Shown: in pieces, positions 45,201-57,534 of the stretch
Layout: every line of letters begins with the position of its first letter
Position numbering within the stretch: position 1 is the first letter of the stretch
Assembly: GCA_021234155.1 (NCBI GenBank)
Contig: JAJEKV010000142.1
Span: 786,001-850,000, forward strand
Reading direction: 5' to 3'
Length of the DNA: 64,000 bases
DNA from: Isoetes taiwanensis
Taxonomy: Eukaryota > Streptophyta > Lycopodiopsida > Isoetales > Isoetaceae
The notes under the pieces: model-generated
The model's input: the letters and a program-made list of their open reading frames with translations, nothing else
Database searches by the model: none
Told to the model about the DNA's origin: nothing
Translations under genes and position numbers: made by a program

Positions 45201-47897
45201 GTGACCATTTCAGATACCTTGAACTGAAAGAGAAAAATTGCTGCTGCTATTTGCCCGTTATTTGAACTCCACCAATTCACTTAACGATGGAAGGCAGAGA
45301 GCCATTGGCTAACCAGCAACAACCAATAATGGGTTTGGATATTGGCATATTCCCAATATATACTGACATATACTTGGAATATGTCACAAACCCACATGGA
45401 CGATGGTTTGCCTCCTTAGGGACAACCCAAAAACCCATCTAAACATTGCTTACCTCTGTTTCTCAAACTATTAATTCAGACGTGCCGAAGATGAGACTGG
45501 CTCCATTATTCAAAATTCAAGCTTCTTAATCATGAAACCTATCTTCAACGGAATATCTAATCCACAATTCCAGTAATCAGAGCAGCTCAAACTTCCAATC
45601 ATTAATCGAAAAAGCATGCAAAGTATATGATCACTCCTCAGGATCGTTAAGAGTATAGAAGAAAGAATGACCGTTAGTAAAACTTGTACCGTAACATTAG
45701 GCAAAATGATATAGATTGATGATGTTGACCTTTAATCTACACCCTCAAGGATACAAAGGCACATCCGGATGCCCCGACATTTTTGCCGTGCCATTGACGG
45801 TATCAATCTAGCCAAGACATATATGCATGTTTAAAAGTCTTTTATATAAGCCTTCTTAAAGACACTTAAAATTAGATGAGTGTTGAAATCATCAACCTTG
45901 TTGGGACCCCATTCTAATCACTTGTTTTTTTTTTTAATTAAAAAATCAATTAAACCATGGAATCTGAATGGGAAAATAATGGCCCTACAAGTGGGAAGCA
46001 AATAAATAGAAAATGAGCAAGGATCAAAGGCACTAACTCAAGCCTGTGATCCACCACGCAGATAAAGCAACCACTACATTCAAATTGCATCTAGTTGCAA
46101 AAGAAAAAGACTGTGGAAATCTAATTGCATAACCGTAGAGATTTAACTGTAGAACGAGCCTCAAATTTGGAACTGCAAGAGCAAATTGAATCGCGTTGCT
46201 CACCCACTGATAACTGCCTTACTAGTTTTAGGCCTTTTGATATCGGGCTTTGCTTTGCACTATAAATCTAGCCCAAAAACTAGCATGGCTATGTTAAACC
46301 GCCTTCTAATTAAAAAGATGGCCTCCTCATCCAAAATTTAGTCTCCGATTCGATAACCGCCTCTATGGTCAAACTCTTCCATGCACCAGAACCATGGAAA
46401 AAATTAGTGGCTATTAATAGCCAAATGGCGATTTCTTAGGGGGTCTAGACATTTTTTGCGGCGAATTTTATGAAGGGAGATTTCTTTTAAAAAAATAAAA
46501 AATAGCCATAGCTAAAACAAGTACTCCATTATGTTTTTAGGATTAGCCAAACTATTTTCCCCCTTTTCCTTAAAGAAAAAGGGATTAGCCTTTCTTTATA
46601 TTAAAATAATTACATATTAAATCATTAATAGCCAAACAAAAAAAGTATTCCTATTTTACCATTTAACACATCCCCACATACCATCATCAGTGATAGTAAT
46701 TTTTCAAACATCTTCAAAAAGGAATTGTAAGAGATGGCCAATATCTCTCTAGATGCCCGAGTTGGATGCAATTTGATCACCATATCTAGAAGGTGTCATT
46801 ACATTGAATGTTGTTCAGATCATGGATATTATAAGCTATATTGTGAGCTTTTGTTAAAAGTTTTTTAATATTATTGTATATTTCTTGATTGTTATTATTT
46901 GTAATTGTAGTACATATATCTAAAGCTACAGAATTTACATTTTTTGCTTTTTCTATTAGAAAAAATAGCCAAATAAAAGTTTATAGTACTTAATTCAAAA
47001 GTTTCGTTAAGTCCAAGTACATATAAATGTAATGGTAATAATAACTTTAGCCAAATGTATATCATAAAGTACTGTAAATTTTTTAAAAATAGCCAAACCA
47101 TTTTTTATGGAAAAATATACAGCATGCTTAATTTTTTCCCTGACTGTAACTTAAGTCCGGCTTCTCCATGCGCTCCTCAATCCGATCGAATTTGTTAGAG
47201 GCTGAATGCCTGAACCCTTTAGGATTTCCTCTTTCTGTTCGCTACAAATCTCATCGTTGCTTATGAACCATAGGGCAAAAAAAGCTCTATCCGATAGCCA
47301 CCCTAATTTCAACAAAAAAAAGAACTAAAAAGAAAAACAAAGTGGCCATGAAGAGTCATTGGAAAACCTACTTGGAAAATGACGGAGGAACAAGTGAAGA
47401 TAACTCCTAAAGTGATTCTTGATAGATTTTATAAAAAAGGCAAGAAGGTCATCATTCCTCCAACATTTGGTTAAGTGGAAATGCTTACCCTTGGAAGTTG
47501 CGTCCTGGATTTCCAAGTCAGACCTTGAGAAATAAATATTTAGACTTCGTGAAATAGTGTCAAGGTCGAATTGTCACCAAATTAACCCTGACAATGATAA
47601 TAGGTGCGTGCTACCCTTGGAATAAAAGTGCATCGCACTATCGGCCTTCTAATCTAACCATTGTAAATGCTACTTTAGTAATAATTGCAAATGCATCTAG
47701 CATTACTACGCAATTGAAGCTACCTTAAATGCCCCTGCTTATTTGGTCTAATCTATGCCCTATGAGTTGCTAATGACCAAAAAATACTAATCTCTTTGCA
47801 GATTAAATTGCCAAGCTTGAATGCCGGTCAAGCTTGAAACAAACCGGAGAATTCATATTGCATGACAAGAGAATGAAATGACATCGCTTAAGCTCTT
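45201..47897. other. No gene; AT-rich, TAGCCAAA-rich block at 46390-47115
   Basis: Short frames only. From 46390 to 47115, TAGCCAAA and AATAGCCA recur at least seven times. CCATGGAAAAAATTAGTGGC on the left and, reversed, CCATAAAAAATGGTTTGGC on the right are imperfect inverted ends, so a hAT-like or other MITE is possible. Confidence 0.4.
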
Positions 47898-49445
47898 AGA
47901 TTCCCAACATTCTCATAGGGAAGCTCCCTGCATCTATAAGATTCTCCAAGAGTCCTATTCTATGAATATTTGCCCACAATTCTATAAGGATTCTAATATT
48001 CTATTAAGACTTCCTTGAATATTCCCCTAGATTCCCTTAAAGTCTATAAATGTTCCATTAGATTTCCTTAGGTTCCTTTGAAAAATCCATGGGAATCCAT
48101 CATGATACCTTTTAGGTTCCTAAGATCCCTTTCAATATTCTTTTGAGATTATATCAAGATTCTCTAAGGTTCCTCAAGAACCCTTAAATATTCTCCTAGA
48201 TTCTTTAAGATTCCTCAATAAACTTTAAAGATTCCACTAGATTCCATTAAAATTCCCATAGCTTGCCATAAATTCAAAGGAGTCCACAAAGATTTCAAAA
48301 GGTTCTGTACAGATTTCCTAGATTCTCTAAGACTTCCTTAAGATTCTTTAAGGTTCTCCGTGACATCGCAAGATGCTTTAACAAATTTTCAAGATTCCCT
48401 TTAGAATCCCCCAAATCCCCCATGAAAATTCTCTAGATTTCTAGATCCTTGATTCTTCACTTACTTTCCTTGAAATATTCTCTTAGATTCTCTCAATAAT
48501 ACATTAAATTATTCAAGATTCTATAATGTTCCCTTAAATTCTCTCAAGATTCCATCAGATTCTTCAAAATTGAATGAATATTCCTTCAAATTTTCCAAGA
48601 TTCTTTTAAGGCTCCATCATACTCCCTCAAAATTTCATAAGCATCTCCTAGTCCGATGGTGTGGGTGTTCCCACAACAATAAAAAGATGGCAAATCACCA
48701 TGTAATGGAAAGCTCTTGATGAGTGGAATCCAGGGCAAGGGCCCCACTTCTAGACTCCCAAGATTCTCCAAGCTTCCTTTAAGATTCTACGTTCTCTAAA
48801 ATTTTGGACATACCAGCAAGATTCAATGAAGCTTTCCCTAGATCTCCTTGAGATTCTATGAATATTCCACTATATTCCCTTGGGTTCCTTGAAAAATCCT
48901 TAAGAATCCATTAAGATTCATTTAGATTCTCTTAGATTCTCAATGTCCCTTTCAAGATTCTGTGAGATTCTAACAAGGTTCACGTAGATTCCTCAATATC
49001 CCTTGAATATTCCCCTGGATTTTTTATAATTTCAAAAGCATCCCCTTAGATTTCCAAATATTCTATGACGATTCCACTGGATTATTTAAGACTCATAGAT
49101 CCCCAAATATTCCCTAACTTTTTTCTAAGATTTCCATAAATCTCCAAAGATTACATAAGATTCCACAAAGATTCTCAAAAGTTCCTTATAGATTTCCCCA
49201 GATTCTTGATTTTCTTAACATTCTATAAGCCCCCCCCTCCCAAACCAAAAGTACTGCAAGACGCCTATTCCCTATTTTATTAAAGTTTTTCTAGGCTCCT
49301 TGATTCTTCACTTAGGTTCCTTGAATGTTCTCTAGATTCTCGCAATAGTACATTAGGTTCCTCGAGATTCTATAAAGATTCTCGTGAGATTCTCTCAAGA
49401 TTTCATAAGATCTTTTGATTCTTTCCGAGATCCTAATAAGACTTT
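47898..49445. repeat. 1.5-kb degenerate array of AGATTC/ATTCC words
   Basis: AGATTC, AGATTCC, AGATTCT and the near-complement GGTTCC/GATTCT recur almost every 10-15 bases for 1.5 kb, with TTAAGATTC, CCTTAGATT and CCTTGAATATTC as higher units. Strand bias is strong (TTC-rich on the plus strand). No frame longer than about 60 codons survives. It is a highly diverged minisatellite. Confidence 0.9.
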
Positions 49446-51163
49446 GCAATGAGCTTAGCCTGCTGGTAGGCATGTAATTTACTCTTTTCTATTGATGATT
49501 ATTGAGATTATTCCAATTTGTTATTAATGTATGAGAAGCTTATACAAAGTTCATGTGATAAAAGTAAAGGGCATCAGTATCTGTGAGGGTTTTAGGATGG
49601 AGTAATTTCTGGGCAGTTTTGTTGGTCGAAGTTTGGAGCATCATATCCCGGCGATCCGAGATCCTATTCAACTTATCTCTACTTTGTTGAAAAGGATTTT
49701 GAATCAGCTTTCTGGATTGGGTCGACCATGCTCAAATTCATCTGTATGGCAGAGTTATTATAGAAATAGTGATGATAGGTCAATTGATCAATGTATGTAT
49801 CTTTTCTTCCCGATTGATTGTTGAGCTAGAAGCCGATATTTTAAAACACAAACATCTGCAAGGGTTTCATACTTGAAAGAATTCTCATGTGCAAGGGGTC
49901 CATACTTGAAAGAATTCTCAGGTGGGTGGTTTAAAGTTTACACTATGGGATGGCTTGGCTTCTGCATGTTGCTAAAGGAAAAGAATTGTGGTTTATCATA
50001 TTGAATTTTGGGTGCTCCAAGAGTTGGATCAATTGTGAAAAATTATAGGGATTAAATTGATTCATCTAATTACAATTGCTGGTGGATACAGTGGTTTTGG
50101 AGGCAAGCATAGGCTTGTAAAGCTTGCATGTGTTATCAAGAGGATAATCTATGCCCGAACAAAGTTGTGAGGTCATAGTGAAGGACATGGAAGAATGGGA
50201 ACATGCTAAATTAGTGTTGGAAGCTTTTATAGGGAATCATGGAATTAAAGAGCCTAGCATGGCTGATTCAGTTGCCCAAGCCGCGAGCACAGGAAGGTCA
50301 AAGAAGCCAAGCATAATAGATAAGAAGACACTCGACCTATATAAAAAGTTCTAGATTTGTGACCAAACTTATCTGAAAGGGCTGATTTGGTCCTTGTATA
50401 GAATTCTGTGTTGTGGACTTCACTGGATTCAAAGCCATAGTTGCCAAAAGTAGGTGTTCGTGTTGGTGGCCAGAATCCATGATTTAGTTGTAAGAACTCA
50501 AGTGGCCAAGATAAACATTTACTCCTAAGCCGCATCTGCAGCCGCATTGATTGGGAATCCAAAGCTTATAGGTTGATTTGGCCAAGAAAGTGGCCACAAG
50601 GAAGGACAAGAGCTGGAGTAGTTGCTGGGAGCCCCAATGCTTCTCCCTCATGGTAGAATTGGAGCTCGGGAGGTAATTCCCTCAAAATGACCTCGAACAG
50701 TTGGATTGACCGGGTATTGTGGCCGATTGGAGCGAAAGCGGGGACAAGTTAGAGGTGCTTAAATAGGAGATCGACCTCCGACGATTGACACCTATATTCT
50801 AAAGGTTCCATGTTTCAGACATGAGTTTTTGAGTCGAACAAGATTGTCACAGTTGTTAACAACGATTGGCAATATAGAAATTCTTATAACTTCCTATTCA
50901 TGTCATTTATAGGTCTTTAAGTGAAATTCATCCAAAGATAAAGGTTGTTACATCTGTCTGGATTAATGCCATTTGCAACAGCAGATCCGTAGATGACGAC
51001 AATTGTGGCACGTGGTCAATTTCATGCAGCTCAGAGAACGAAAAAAAGCTCGCCGGAAAACCACATCGAAAAAGTGTACCCATAAAAAATAAGGTAACAC
51101 GTGTGAACTCAATAGAATGAACTATCTACACATATATAATCGAGTCTCCCATTTTTCTTTCTT
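49446..51163. other. No supported gene
   Basis: Two short plus-strand frames (49633-49824 and 50151-50354; the second reads MPEQSCEVIVKDMEEWEHAK, acidic and protein-like) have no recognisable family. A block near 51065 (AAAGTGTACCCATAAAAAAT then AAGGTAACAC) resembles the repeat at 58092-58250. Confidence 0.3.
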
Positions 51164-52028
51164 GGGAAAAACTACAAAATGCCCTTATGTTTTGCTGAAT
51201 TTCACCAGATGCCCCTGAGGTTTTTATCATTTCACCAAATGCCCTTGGTCAACGTATATCTTCCTGTAGAATATTAACTTTTACAAAATGCCCTTCAGTT
51301 TTTAATATTCAACATAACGCCCTTTTAAGCACCGAAATCCAGTTGCAAGGCATCGGAATTGCTTTGCAAGGCATCGAAATTGCTCCAATTGCTCCAACGA
51401 ACTACAGGGCATCGAAATTGCTTCAACGAAATTGCTTCTAAAAGCAAAAAGCAAGGTACATAAATCTTTTGCCAACGAATTTGCTTTGCCACAAGAATCC
51501 TCCTCGGGGTTTAAATCCTCCTCGCCAACCTAATCCTTTGAATCGCTTTTGTTGCCCATGCTTTGAATAACAGTCGATTTTTGCAAAAGCTTCATCCGCA
51601 ATTCTACAAATGTATCATTCTTAGAGTTTTGAGGTTAGTTTTCTTTCTTTTGAAGCCAATGACATTATTTGGCAATTTTTGATTCTTAGATCTTATATGA
51701 AGAATTTCTATTTTTTCAATGAAATCTCTTCTACTTGCAGAACGGTTCTTTTTAGCTATGGAACTGCAACAAGGTTTAACCTTTGCTTAACTGAAGAATT
51801 GAGACTAGCCGTAAAAGACCATGCAATAATGAAACATAAAGGCATTTTGGGAATTTGGAAGAAAGATAAGGGCATTTGAAGAATTAACATAAATCTTAAG
51901 GGTATTTGAATAATTATCAAAAATACAAAATACATTGTACTTTGACCAAGGGCATTCGTGAAATGATAAAAACTTAGGGCTATCTGGTGAAATTCAGCAA
52001 AACATAAGGGCATTTTGTAGTTTTTTCC
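51164..52028. mobile_element. Foldback/MITE-like element with TGCCC-rich inverted arms
   Basis: The left end GGGAAAAACTACAAAATGCC and the right end, reversed, GGAAAAAACTACAAAATGCC match. Similarity continues through CTTATGTTTTGCTGAATTTC, ACCAGAT, TTTTTATCATTTCAC and AATGCCCTTGGTCAA, about 90 bp with few changes, and more loosely to about 160-190 bp. The interior (51340-51840) holds CATCGAAATTGCT repeats and no transposase. Flanks are T-rich on both sides, so the target duplication cannot be defined. Confidence 0.85.
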
Positions 52029-53530
52029 TTTTTTTTTTCTTGTTCGCAGCTCTATTTTTTTCTCGGCAATCTTTTCACTATATAAATGCCAATGATCATC
52101 GGAACCATTTAATCCGCTAGAAGCTTGTAAGGGCTGGCGCCTTTTGCCCCTTCATATGCATTTTTTGCGTAAGCTTTTTGCCGGGTGTTAGGTGCCATTG
52201 CCATAACCACTTTTGGCGCAGAAGCAGAAAGGAACTCCATGGCGAGATTAGGAAAGTCTGAAGAGCTAATCATTGTGCCTGCACCAACAATTCATTTTTG
52301 TTCATTCTGTTTTCACTGATCCAGTGTGACTGTGGTTTGAAAGCCGCCGGATTGAACTTTTGCCATACTTTTGCCATGATAGTTTTTGCTTGACACCTGC
52401 ATCCGAGCTCCTCCTCTGTCTACTTTCCTTCCTTCGAATTTTATTTTTTTGAAGGCAATGTTTCCACGTGGTTTGCTTCGGATTGCAACAGAATGCTCCA
52501 CATATGCCATATGTGCCTGCATGTGCAAAGATCGGCTTGTTTCTCGCTTATCTTCTGCTTGACATTTAAAAATGTGAAGATCGAGCCCCCGGCTGCCGAA
52601 CCTTGAAGAGCTCGTGATTTTCCATGGCTATGATTTCGACGAAGAACTCGAGATTGTACAAATTAAGGAAGTAATTAATGGACATGAGTCAAGCGCATAT
52701 GAGTCTGATCTTCCATCTTATACAGAGCTTGGGCATGGTTTTCTCCATGTAGAGGATGCAATTGCACAACCTAAAAGAAGAGAAGAAATAGTGTATTCCA
52801 ATATGTGGTTCAGAGCAATTTACAGAGTTCATTTTAGTTCCAGCACTATGCAAATCAAGTATGTGAAACTGTCACATGCTTTGAAACTTAATGCTGTTAT
52901 CTATATTGCGCTCATAGATGGGTTTTGCAGGGCAGGAGGATGTTGTGGGCATAGTTTAAAATGGGCAAGTGAAAGCCTTGTTTCCATAACATACTGATTG
53001 AATAGCTACTTGAGGCATAGGAGCTAATGACAGAGATGCTAAATGCAGGCAATAAACCTTTGTGCTTTAACCACAATGTTCATTAGAGGTTTTATTCCCC
53101 TCATTTCGATTTCGATTATGATTGGATTTGATGTGATGCTGCCTGTTATCAGACCAGCGTGAAATATACCAGGATCATTCTGTCTGATCGTTCCTGAGGG
53201 CTTAGCCAAGCTCAACAGGTATTCTTGATCCATTTAGCATAAAAATGTTATAAGTAGTGGTTGCTTTGCTTTTGCTTACGTCGCATTTTCTCGACTACAA
53301 TTTCCAAGTATTTGAAGCAGTGTCAAATCCTGATTTGATGCATATGGCCAAAGGCCTCGAATGAATGTGAGCTCTAGATCGCTTGATACAAATAGGAAAG
53401 ATTTACTGCAAACTCTATGTCGACTGTGCCATGGCAGTGAAATAGAAGGTATTCTGAGCCAACATTGCATTTTTAGGAAGCCTATGTTGCAGGCCAGTGC
53501 ATGCATGAGAAAACAACCCCTTTCCTTTCC
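52029..53530. other. One unidentified open frame at 52574-52997 (+)
   Basis: The frame from about 52574 to 52997 is open for about 140 codons and reads LPNLEELVIFHGYDFDEELE, then acidic/aromatic sequence. It has no ATG near its start (the first Met-like position is a GTG at 52614), so it could only be an exon or a remnant. The LPNLEEL word resembles a leucine-rich-repeat strand, but one unit is not evidence. Nothing else is supported. Confidence 0.3.
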
Positions 53531-54114
53531 AAGTTTGTTTAGCTTTGTTTGTCTTGGATCACAAGATGAACCCTAGAGTCTCAGATCATTGCCCTCTCTG
53601 TGGCCAACGTGTTGAAACTATTGAACACTGCTTCTTCTTGTGCGATCATCTACGGCTTGCTTGGGAGTGGTTGTTCACTCTTTTCGTTGTATCTCTTACT
53701 AGCCGTGAGATCCTACTTGCACTTTATCCCCCTCGCTTGGCCTCACTTGGCGTAAGCTGGCATTTCATCTTGCTTCTAGTTGGATTTTGTGGTCTATCCG
53801 CGAGGCGACGCTTTGTGTATTTTCCAAGGTGCACACATCTCCGATCAGCAGCCTTCTTCGTTGCTCAAATGTAAGATCACTAAAGCTTATCGCTGCTCAT
53901 CTCTATCCGATGATAAAAAGAGATAATTTTAAGTGCACGATTTACTGTTCTTCTTATGCATAGATCTGTGTTTTGCCTAGTTGGGTCAGCCTATCCACTA
54001 GGGTTTTATTCCCTGCCTCAGGCATTGTGTATGGTGCCTTTGTTCTTGTCAATAAAAAAGAGCCTCACATCCTTCAAAAAAAAAAAAAAAAAAAAAAAAA
54101 GTTTGTTTAGCTTT
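53531..54114 (+). mobile_element. 5'-truncated LINE insertion with poly(A) tail and target duplication
   Basis: AAGTTTGTTTAGCTTT occurs at 53531-53546 and 54099-54114, a 16-bp target-site duplication. The insert (53547-54098) ends in an AATAAAAAAG signal and 25 A (54076-54100). It encodes the C-terminal zinc-binding region of plant LINE reverse transcriptase: CPLCGQRVETIEHCFFLCDH followed by LAWEWLF (about 53590-53690), then after a frame change WSIREATLCVFQG. Only the last 0.55 kb was inserted, the usual outcome of incomplete target-primed reverse transcription, so it was inactive on arrival. Confidence 0.92.
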
Positions 54115-54879
54115 ATTTATATGTTGACGCTTTTGAATGTATGAAACGTAAGAGATTCAATTTCTAGGTGATTTGTTGATCCTTATCTCTGTTTTTTGGG
54201 TTTTCTATTTAGCACTTCATGTTTGTATGATGGCTTCTTATTTAGCAGTTCATCTGAAGCCATGAGAATGTGCTTCAAATTTACTCTTTATTATGTTCTA
54301 GATTTATGCCATTTTTTTCAGGGCCATACATATTGGCATCCAGAATGTGGGCACTGTAGGCAATTTTCTTAAAGTCTGTTATATGACATAGTTCAAACGA
54401 GACCTTCTGAGATTGTTTTTCTTCTATTCTTGTGATTTGAATATTAGGTGCGTTTTACCAGCGCTAAATTTTCATTCGGCTTGATTAGGACTGTCACATG
54501 CGACAAATAAATAGATATGAAGCTACTAGGAGGATATGTTATTTGAACGCGAATGTGGCCTCACCGTGCGAGTGAGATATGTCTTCAAGATGGTAATTGA
54601 TGGTTTTATCTTTCATAGTTTGAGCATAGTCTGTCTTATTTCAAGCATAGTGCGAAAGTGCCTGACATTCAGTAAATCCCAACGCCTCTGAGTCAGAGGC
54701 AACAAGACCCATCTCTATGAATGATTTGAACAATTTATTAGAATATAAACATGAATGCTCAGTAATAACATTTGTTTTTATGTGAGGGGTTCATTAGGGC
54801 ATTGCAATGCTATCACAAATAATTTTTGCAAGAAAATTAATATACTTCATTGAAACATCTTAACTAACGCTGTCGCAGC
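54115..54879. other. No gene seen
   Basis: AT-rich flank between two LINE copies, with no supported frame. Confidence 0.4.
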
Positions 54880-57055
54880 CTTTATGAGGGCTTGTATTGG
54901 GCTAGGAAAACAGGTCGTGGAGTTGTTTATCTTAAGGTCGATTTTGGCGGGCATATGACAAAGCAAGCGAGTTTTTTGTCTAGTGTGCTTTCTCGGCTTT
55001 GGGCCGTGGGTCCACATTTTATCAAAATGCTATGAAGCTTCACACGCCGCCATCTAGAGCCTTGTGGCCAGTGCCGTGGGGAGCCCTCCCCGTTTTCTTT
55101 CGGGGAAGAGGAGTTCGTCAGTGGCTGCCCTCGCCCCATTTTTGTTTACTATGGTGGCGAGGCATTATCACAATTGCTCTTGACCGCAAAGATGAGGGAG
55201 TGGTAGATGGTCTTCGGATGCGTAACGACCAACAAATTTGTAATCGCTTTGCATATGACACTTTCCTCTTTGTGGCAAATGTAAGAAACAATTTTGCATA
55301 ATGTTAAGGGTTTGATGAATCCATTTTCCTTGACTTCGGTTGTCTTCTTAATTGGGGAAAGTGTTCGCTCTATGGGCTTTGAAGACGCCTCCACCTTTTG
55401 TTTGTTTCTCCCTTGGAAAGTACTCCCAAAGGAATGCATGTACCAAACTTTCACTGACATTCCTTTTGGGGTGATATCTCTATGGGCGTGTCCGATGAGA
55501 TTTTGTGGACTACAAGCACCGAATTGGTGGAAGAGTAGCAAGTTGTCGATGGCGTGTGATTACCGTGAGCTAAGTTAGTGCTTTGTAGCATCCACGCATA
55601 ATACGCCGCCTATGTTAGCTCCGTATCACAAGGTTCGTGAATTGATAGAATTGTCCCAAACTTTGTTTGGGAGGGGCCGCGTGGAGCAAAGTGGTTAAAG
55701 TAGCCCGGGTGGAAGTGCCTCCCCGAGAGGATGGGGTTTGGCAATCCTAGATTTGGCTTTGCATTCTAAGGTGTTAGTCTCCAAGTTTGTTTGGAGTATT
55801 CTCCATGAAGAGGTGTTCTCCAAAAAAGATTGCTTTTACAAATTCTCGAGAATTATGTGGCTTTTCACAAGCCATCCGTCCCCTCGCGGAAGTTGCCTCG
55901 GGTCTTGTTTTATGGTTTGAGGTCGCTCCCACACGCCGCCACCTTTTTCAAGGATGTACAAGGGGCCCGGGAGCATGTGCGAAGTGCTTTTCCGTGATAG
56001 ACTATGCATCAATATTTCATCACACTTTTCCTTTTCTCTCAGGTTCCTCCGCCTCCCACATACTTGCCTTTGGTCGCCAAATTCAGACGCCGGGATGCAG
56101 GCCCGCTGGACTCGGGCCGCAGCCCCCACCTTAGAGGATTGGTATTGGCATGGCCAACCGGCTCCTTGGGAGTTTTTTCAGGCCCGCCGCTTAAGAGCAA
56201 AGTTGATCGAAGCTATCCGGCAGCAAGTGGCCTCCTCAGATTCCACCGCATATTCCCTCGTTTCTCCTTCGTGGAAGGGTGGTCTTTCAGATTTGGAAGG
56301 TTCACTCGGGGGTCGATGAGTCATATTTTGTTCGTTCTTGTTACCGAACGTTGATTATTCATGATACTTTACCTCTTTCCTCGACAAGTGGGCACCAAGC
56401 TTCGTGGTTCCCGCTTGGCACTGGCCCGACATGGACTTGAACTCTCCCCACCAAAGGTTAGGGTTCTTTTGTGCAAGTGGTGCACCGCTGCATTAGGGTA
56501 AATGTTCTTGTGCATAGATTTAAGCTAGCTGTGAGTTTTCTTTGCCCTTGCTGTGGCTCTCATCGAGAGTCCATTGAACATTGTCTAGTCTTGTGCCCAC
56601 ATTTGCAAGCTGTTGTTCTGGATCAGGATGTGTAGCCAGAAGATACTTCTTCATGTGTTTCCAGCTTCATGGTCCTCTCCTAAGAAGCAGGCTTCCATCT
56701 GTGTAAGGCATGGTTGGTTTGGTTGATTTGGAAACGGCGTCGTTTATGGATTTTTCAAGGATTCAAAGAACCCGCAGCCTCTAGTTCCACGACTTATATA
56801 AGCTATTCCAGAGTTTTCTTGTGTTTACTGGCCTAGAGGAGACAAAGTTTTGCATCTGACGAGATATTTTGCACATTGTAAATGCGAATGGGGAGTTTGT
56901 ATAGTGATTACTAGAGGTGATTGGAAGTTTACGCACTCGTTTTTTAGTATGGAGTGCTGAGGTGTCTTTGTCACTTCGGGGCATTCTTTTTCCGCACTAC
57001 TCGTCTTGTCTCATTGCCATTCTTTTAATATAAGTGTCTCTTTTCTTCAAAGAAA
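54880..57055 (+). pseudogene. Second LINE remnant: RT core to zinc-binding C-terminus
   Basis: About 54905-54950 reads VVYLKVDFGGHMTKQASF (the LKVDF-KAFD block). Then VGPHFIKML. GVRQ followed by a shift and PHFCL stands for GVRQGCPL-P-LF (about 55105-55145). QICNRFAYDTFLFVANVRN (about 55232-55285) stands where the YADD catalytic block should be, with the Asp pair lost. About 56535-56615 reads FLCPCCGSHRESIEHCLVLC, the zinc-binding C-X2-C...H-C...C. The 3' end near 57050 (TCTTTTCTTCAAAGAAAAGAA) resembles the other LINE's end. Stops throughout: inactive and older than the copy at 53531. Confidence 0.8.
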
Positions 57056-57406
57056 AGAAAGAATGCAGAATGCATTCCACAATGACGTAACTAATGAATG
57101 CTTACTAGTTTCTAAACAACATTGTGGATGCCTCACATGGAAGTGCAGAAGGCTGGAGAAAGAGCACAAAACTTATTCAATTAACATGATATTTACAGGA
57201 CGTCACTCAAAATTAGATATAACCCATATCGATATGTTGTCCAATGAATTTATAAGCATTCAAAGATCTGACCTAATGTTCCAACGATTATTCCAAAACG
57301 ATTATTCCAAATCACTGTTTAGATATATTAAGTGTATAATGAGTCCATTCAAAAACATGATCATTTCAAGTATTTGGTTGTCTTTTACTACATTACTATA
57401 AGTTGT

Positions 57407-57534
57407 AAGATATATTATAAGCAAGAATTAATCCGCTTGAGAAGAGGACCCTTCGAGAACATGATTTTTCGTGCATAAGATGTATTATAAGCTAGAATTA
57501 ATCCGCTTGAGAAGAGGACCCTTCTATGGAAGTA
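57407..57534. repeat. Tandem duplication, 70-bp period
   Basis: AAGA then TATTATAAGC, and AATTAATCCGCTTGAGAAGA with GGACCCTTC, occur at 57407 and 57477 with two or three differences. Confidence 0.9.
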
